Shown: positions 63,499 through 64,000 of the stretch, in pieces
Layout: each line of letters starts with the position of its first letter
Position numbering within the stretch: the first letter of the stretch is position 1
From: Streptomyces sp. 840.1
GTDB taxonomy: Bacteria; Actinomycetota; Actinomycetes; Streptomycetales; Streptomycetaceae
NCBI RefSeq assembly: GCF_003751445.1
Contig: NZ_RJUU01000001.1
Coordinates: forward strand, 4,593,001 to 4,657,000
Length of the DNA: 64,000 nucleotides
Reading direction: 5' to 3'
Position numbers and translations under genes: made by a program
Notes under the pieces: generated by a model
What the model saw: only the letters and a program-made list of their open reading frames with translations
The model's database searches: none
Told to the model about the DNA's origin: nothing

Positions 63499-64000
63499 GT
63501 GACTCATTCAACCCCCGCCCGTCTCCGTGAAGGTGACCCGGCCGCGCTCGCAGAGGCGTTCCGGGAGCACGCGGACGCCGTGTACCGCCATGCCCTGTGG
63601 TCCACCGGCAACTGGGCCACGGCCGAGGACGTCGTCTCCCTCACCTACCTGGAGGCGTGGCGCTCGCGCGAGCGGCTGCGCCCGGAGGAGACCGACAGCC
63701 TCCGCCCGTGGCTGCTGGGCATCGCCACCAACGTGCTGCGCAACACGGCCCGTTCGGCCCGCCGGCACCGCAGGGCCCTGGCCCGGACGGAGCGCACGGA
63801 CACCGTCCCGGACTTCGCGGATGAGGTGACCGGGAGGCTGGCGGACGCCGAACAGCTGGCGGCCGCCGAGGCAGCGCTGGAGGGGCTGCGGCGCACCGAG
63901 CGCGAGGTGTTCACCCTGTGCGTCTGGGGCGGGCTGGACTACGCGTCCGCCGCCGAGGCCCTGGGCATACCCGTCGGCACCGTGCGCTCCCGGCTGTCCC
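63499..64000 (+). CDS. ECF-type RNA polymerase sigma factor (5' part)
   Basis: The first 167 codons of an open frame that runs off the window. Region 2 is seen in FREHADAVYRHALWSTGNWATAEDVVSLTYLEAWR and region 4 in LRRTEREVFTLCVWGGLDYASAAEALGIPVGTVRSRLS, so nearly the whole sigma core is inside. GTG 63499 (MTHSTPARLREGDPA) is the likely start; it has no obvious ribosome site, so the mRNA may be leaderless. An anti-sigma or membrane partner gene probably follows outside the window. Confidence 0.9.
   Translation, partial: MTHSTPARLREGDPAALAEAFREHADAVYRHALWSTGNWATAEDVVSLTYLEAWRSRERLRPEETDSLRPWLLGIATNVLRNTARSARRHRRALARTERTDTVPDFADEVTGRLADAEQLAAAEAALEGLRRTEREVFTLCVWGGLDYASAAEALGIPVGTVRSRLS

Overview
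The window is chromosomal DNA of a Streptomyces-type actinomycete. It is very GC-rich with strong third-position GC bias, uses many GTG starts and 4-bp start/stop overlaps, and carries the actinobacterial his/trp/glt backbone (PriA-type HisA, TrpM, HGxxPAAW and TIGR02234 small proteins, TIGR03085 protein). I see no rRNA, tRNA, CRISPR, insertion sequence, prophage or attachment site.

Region 1 (1-12.2 kb): the 3' part of a histidine operon (hisH fragment, priA, ridA-like, hisF) ends in a large hairpin. It is followed by a secreted cutinase/PET-hydrolase-type esterase, a very large LuxR-type ATPase regulator, a PucR-type regulator, a sodium/solute symporter, and an ArsR-type regulator with its MFS exporter behind a strong 32-bp dyad operator. 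Region 2 (12.2-21.3 kb): hisI-trpE, a Trp-associated membrane protein, two small membrane proteins, trpC-trpM-trpB-trpA, a membrane-anchored DsbA-like protein and lgt. No trpF is seen, which fits PriA serving both His and Trp synthesis. Region 3 (21.5-29.4 kb, minus strand): a tightly coupled seven-gene operon of four ADP-ribosylglycohydrolase paralogues, a ribokinase, a CaiB-type CoA-transferase and a CitE-type lyase. Five of its six junctions are 4-bp overlaps.

Region 4 (29.6-49.1 kb): a VIT1-type transporter, gltBD behind a long leader, a rhomboid protease, HutD, a flavin-binding protein, a TetR regulator, a cold-shock protein with an attenuator-like leader, a DEAD-box helicase, an ankyrin protein, a zinc-peptidase-like protein, a GH35 beta-galactosidase divergent from an AraC regulator (with five 16-bp tandem units between them), a chorismate mutase and an MFS transporter. 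Region 5 (49.1-60.7 kb): an eleven-gene aerobic catabolic cluster of unknown substrate. It holds an aldehyde dehydrogenase, an extradiol-type dioxygenase, an aspartate-dehydrogenase-like protein, an alpha/beta hydrolase, a cupin, two SDRs (one without its catalytic residues), a ThDP enzyme, a ferredoxin-reductase, a small conserved protein and a Rieske oxygenase. A MarR regulator lies at its far end. Three matching 19-bp dyads, two before the first cluster gene and one before marR, suggest that MarR controls the cluster. Region 6: pepN (M1 aminopeptidase) and the 5' part of an ECF sigma factor gene that runs off the window.

Two dispersed intergenic repeat families recur: nine copies of a unit around AGCCCGTCCGGCGATTGAGG, and two copies of a GGGTCTTTCGTCCGG element. 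The best candidates for undescribed biology are the MarR-linked catabolic cluster and the ADP-ribosylglycohydrolase/ribokinase/CoA operon.
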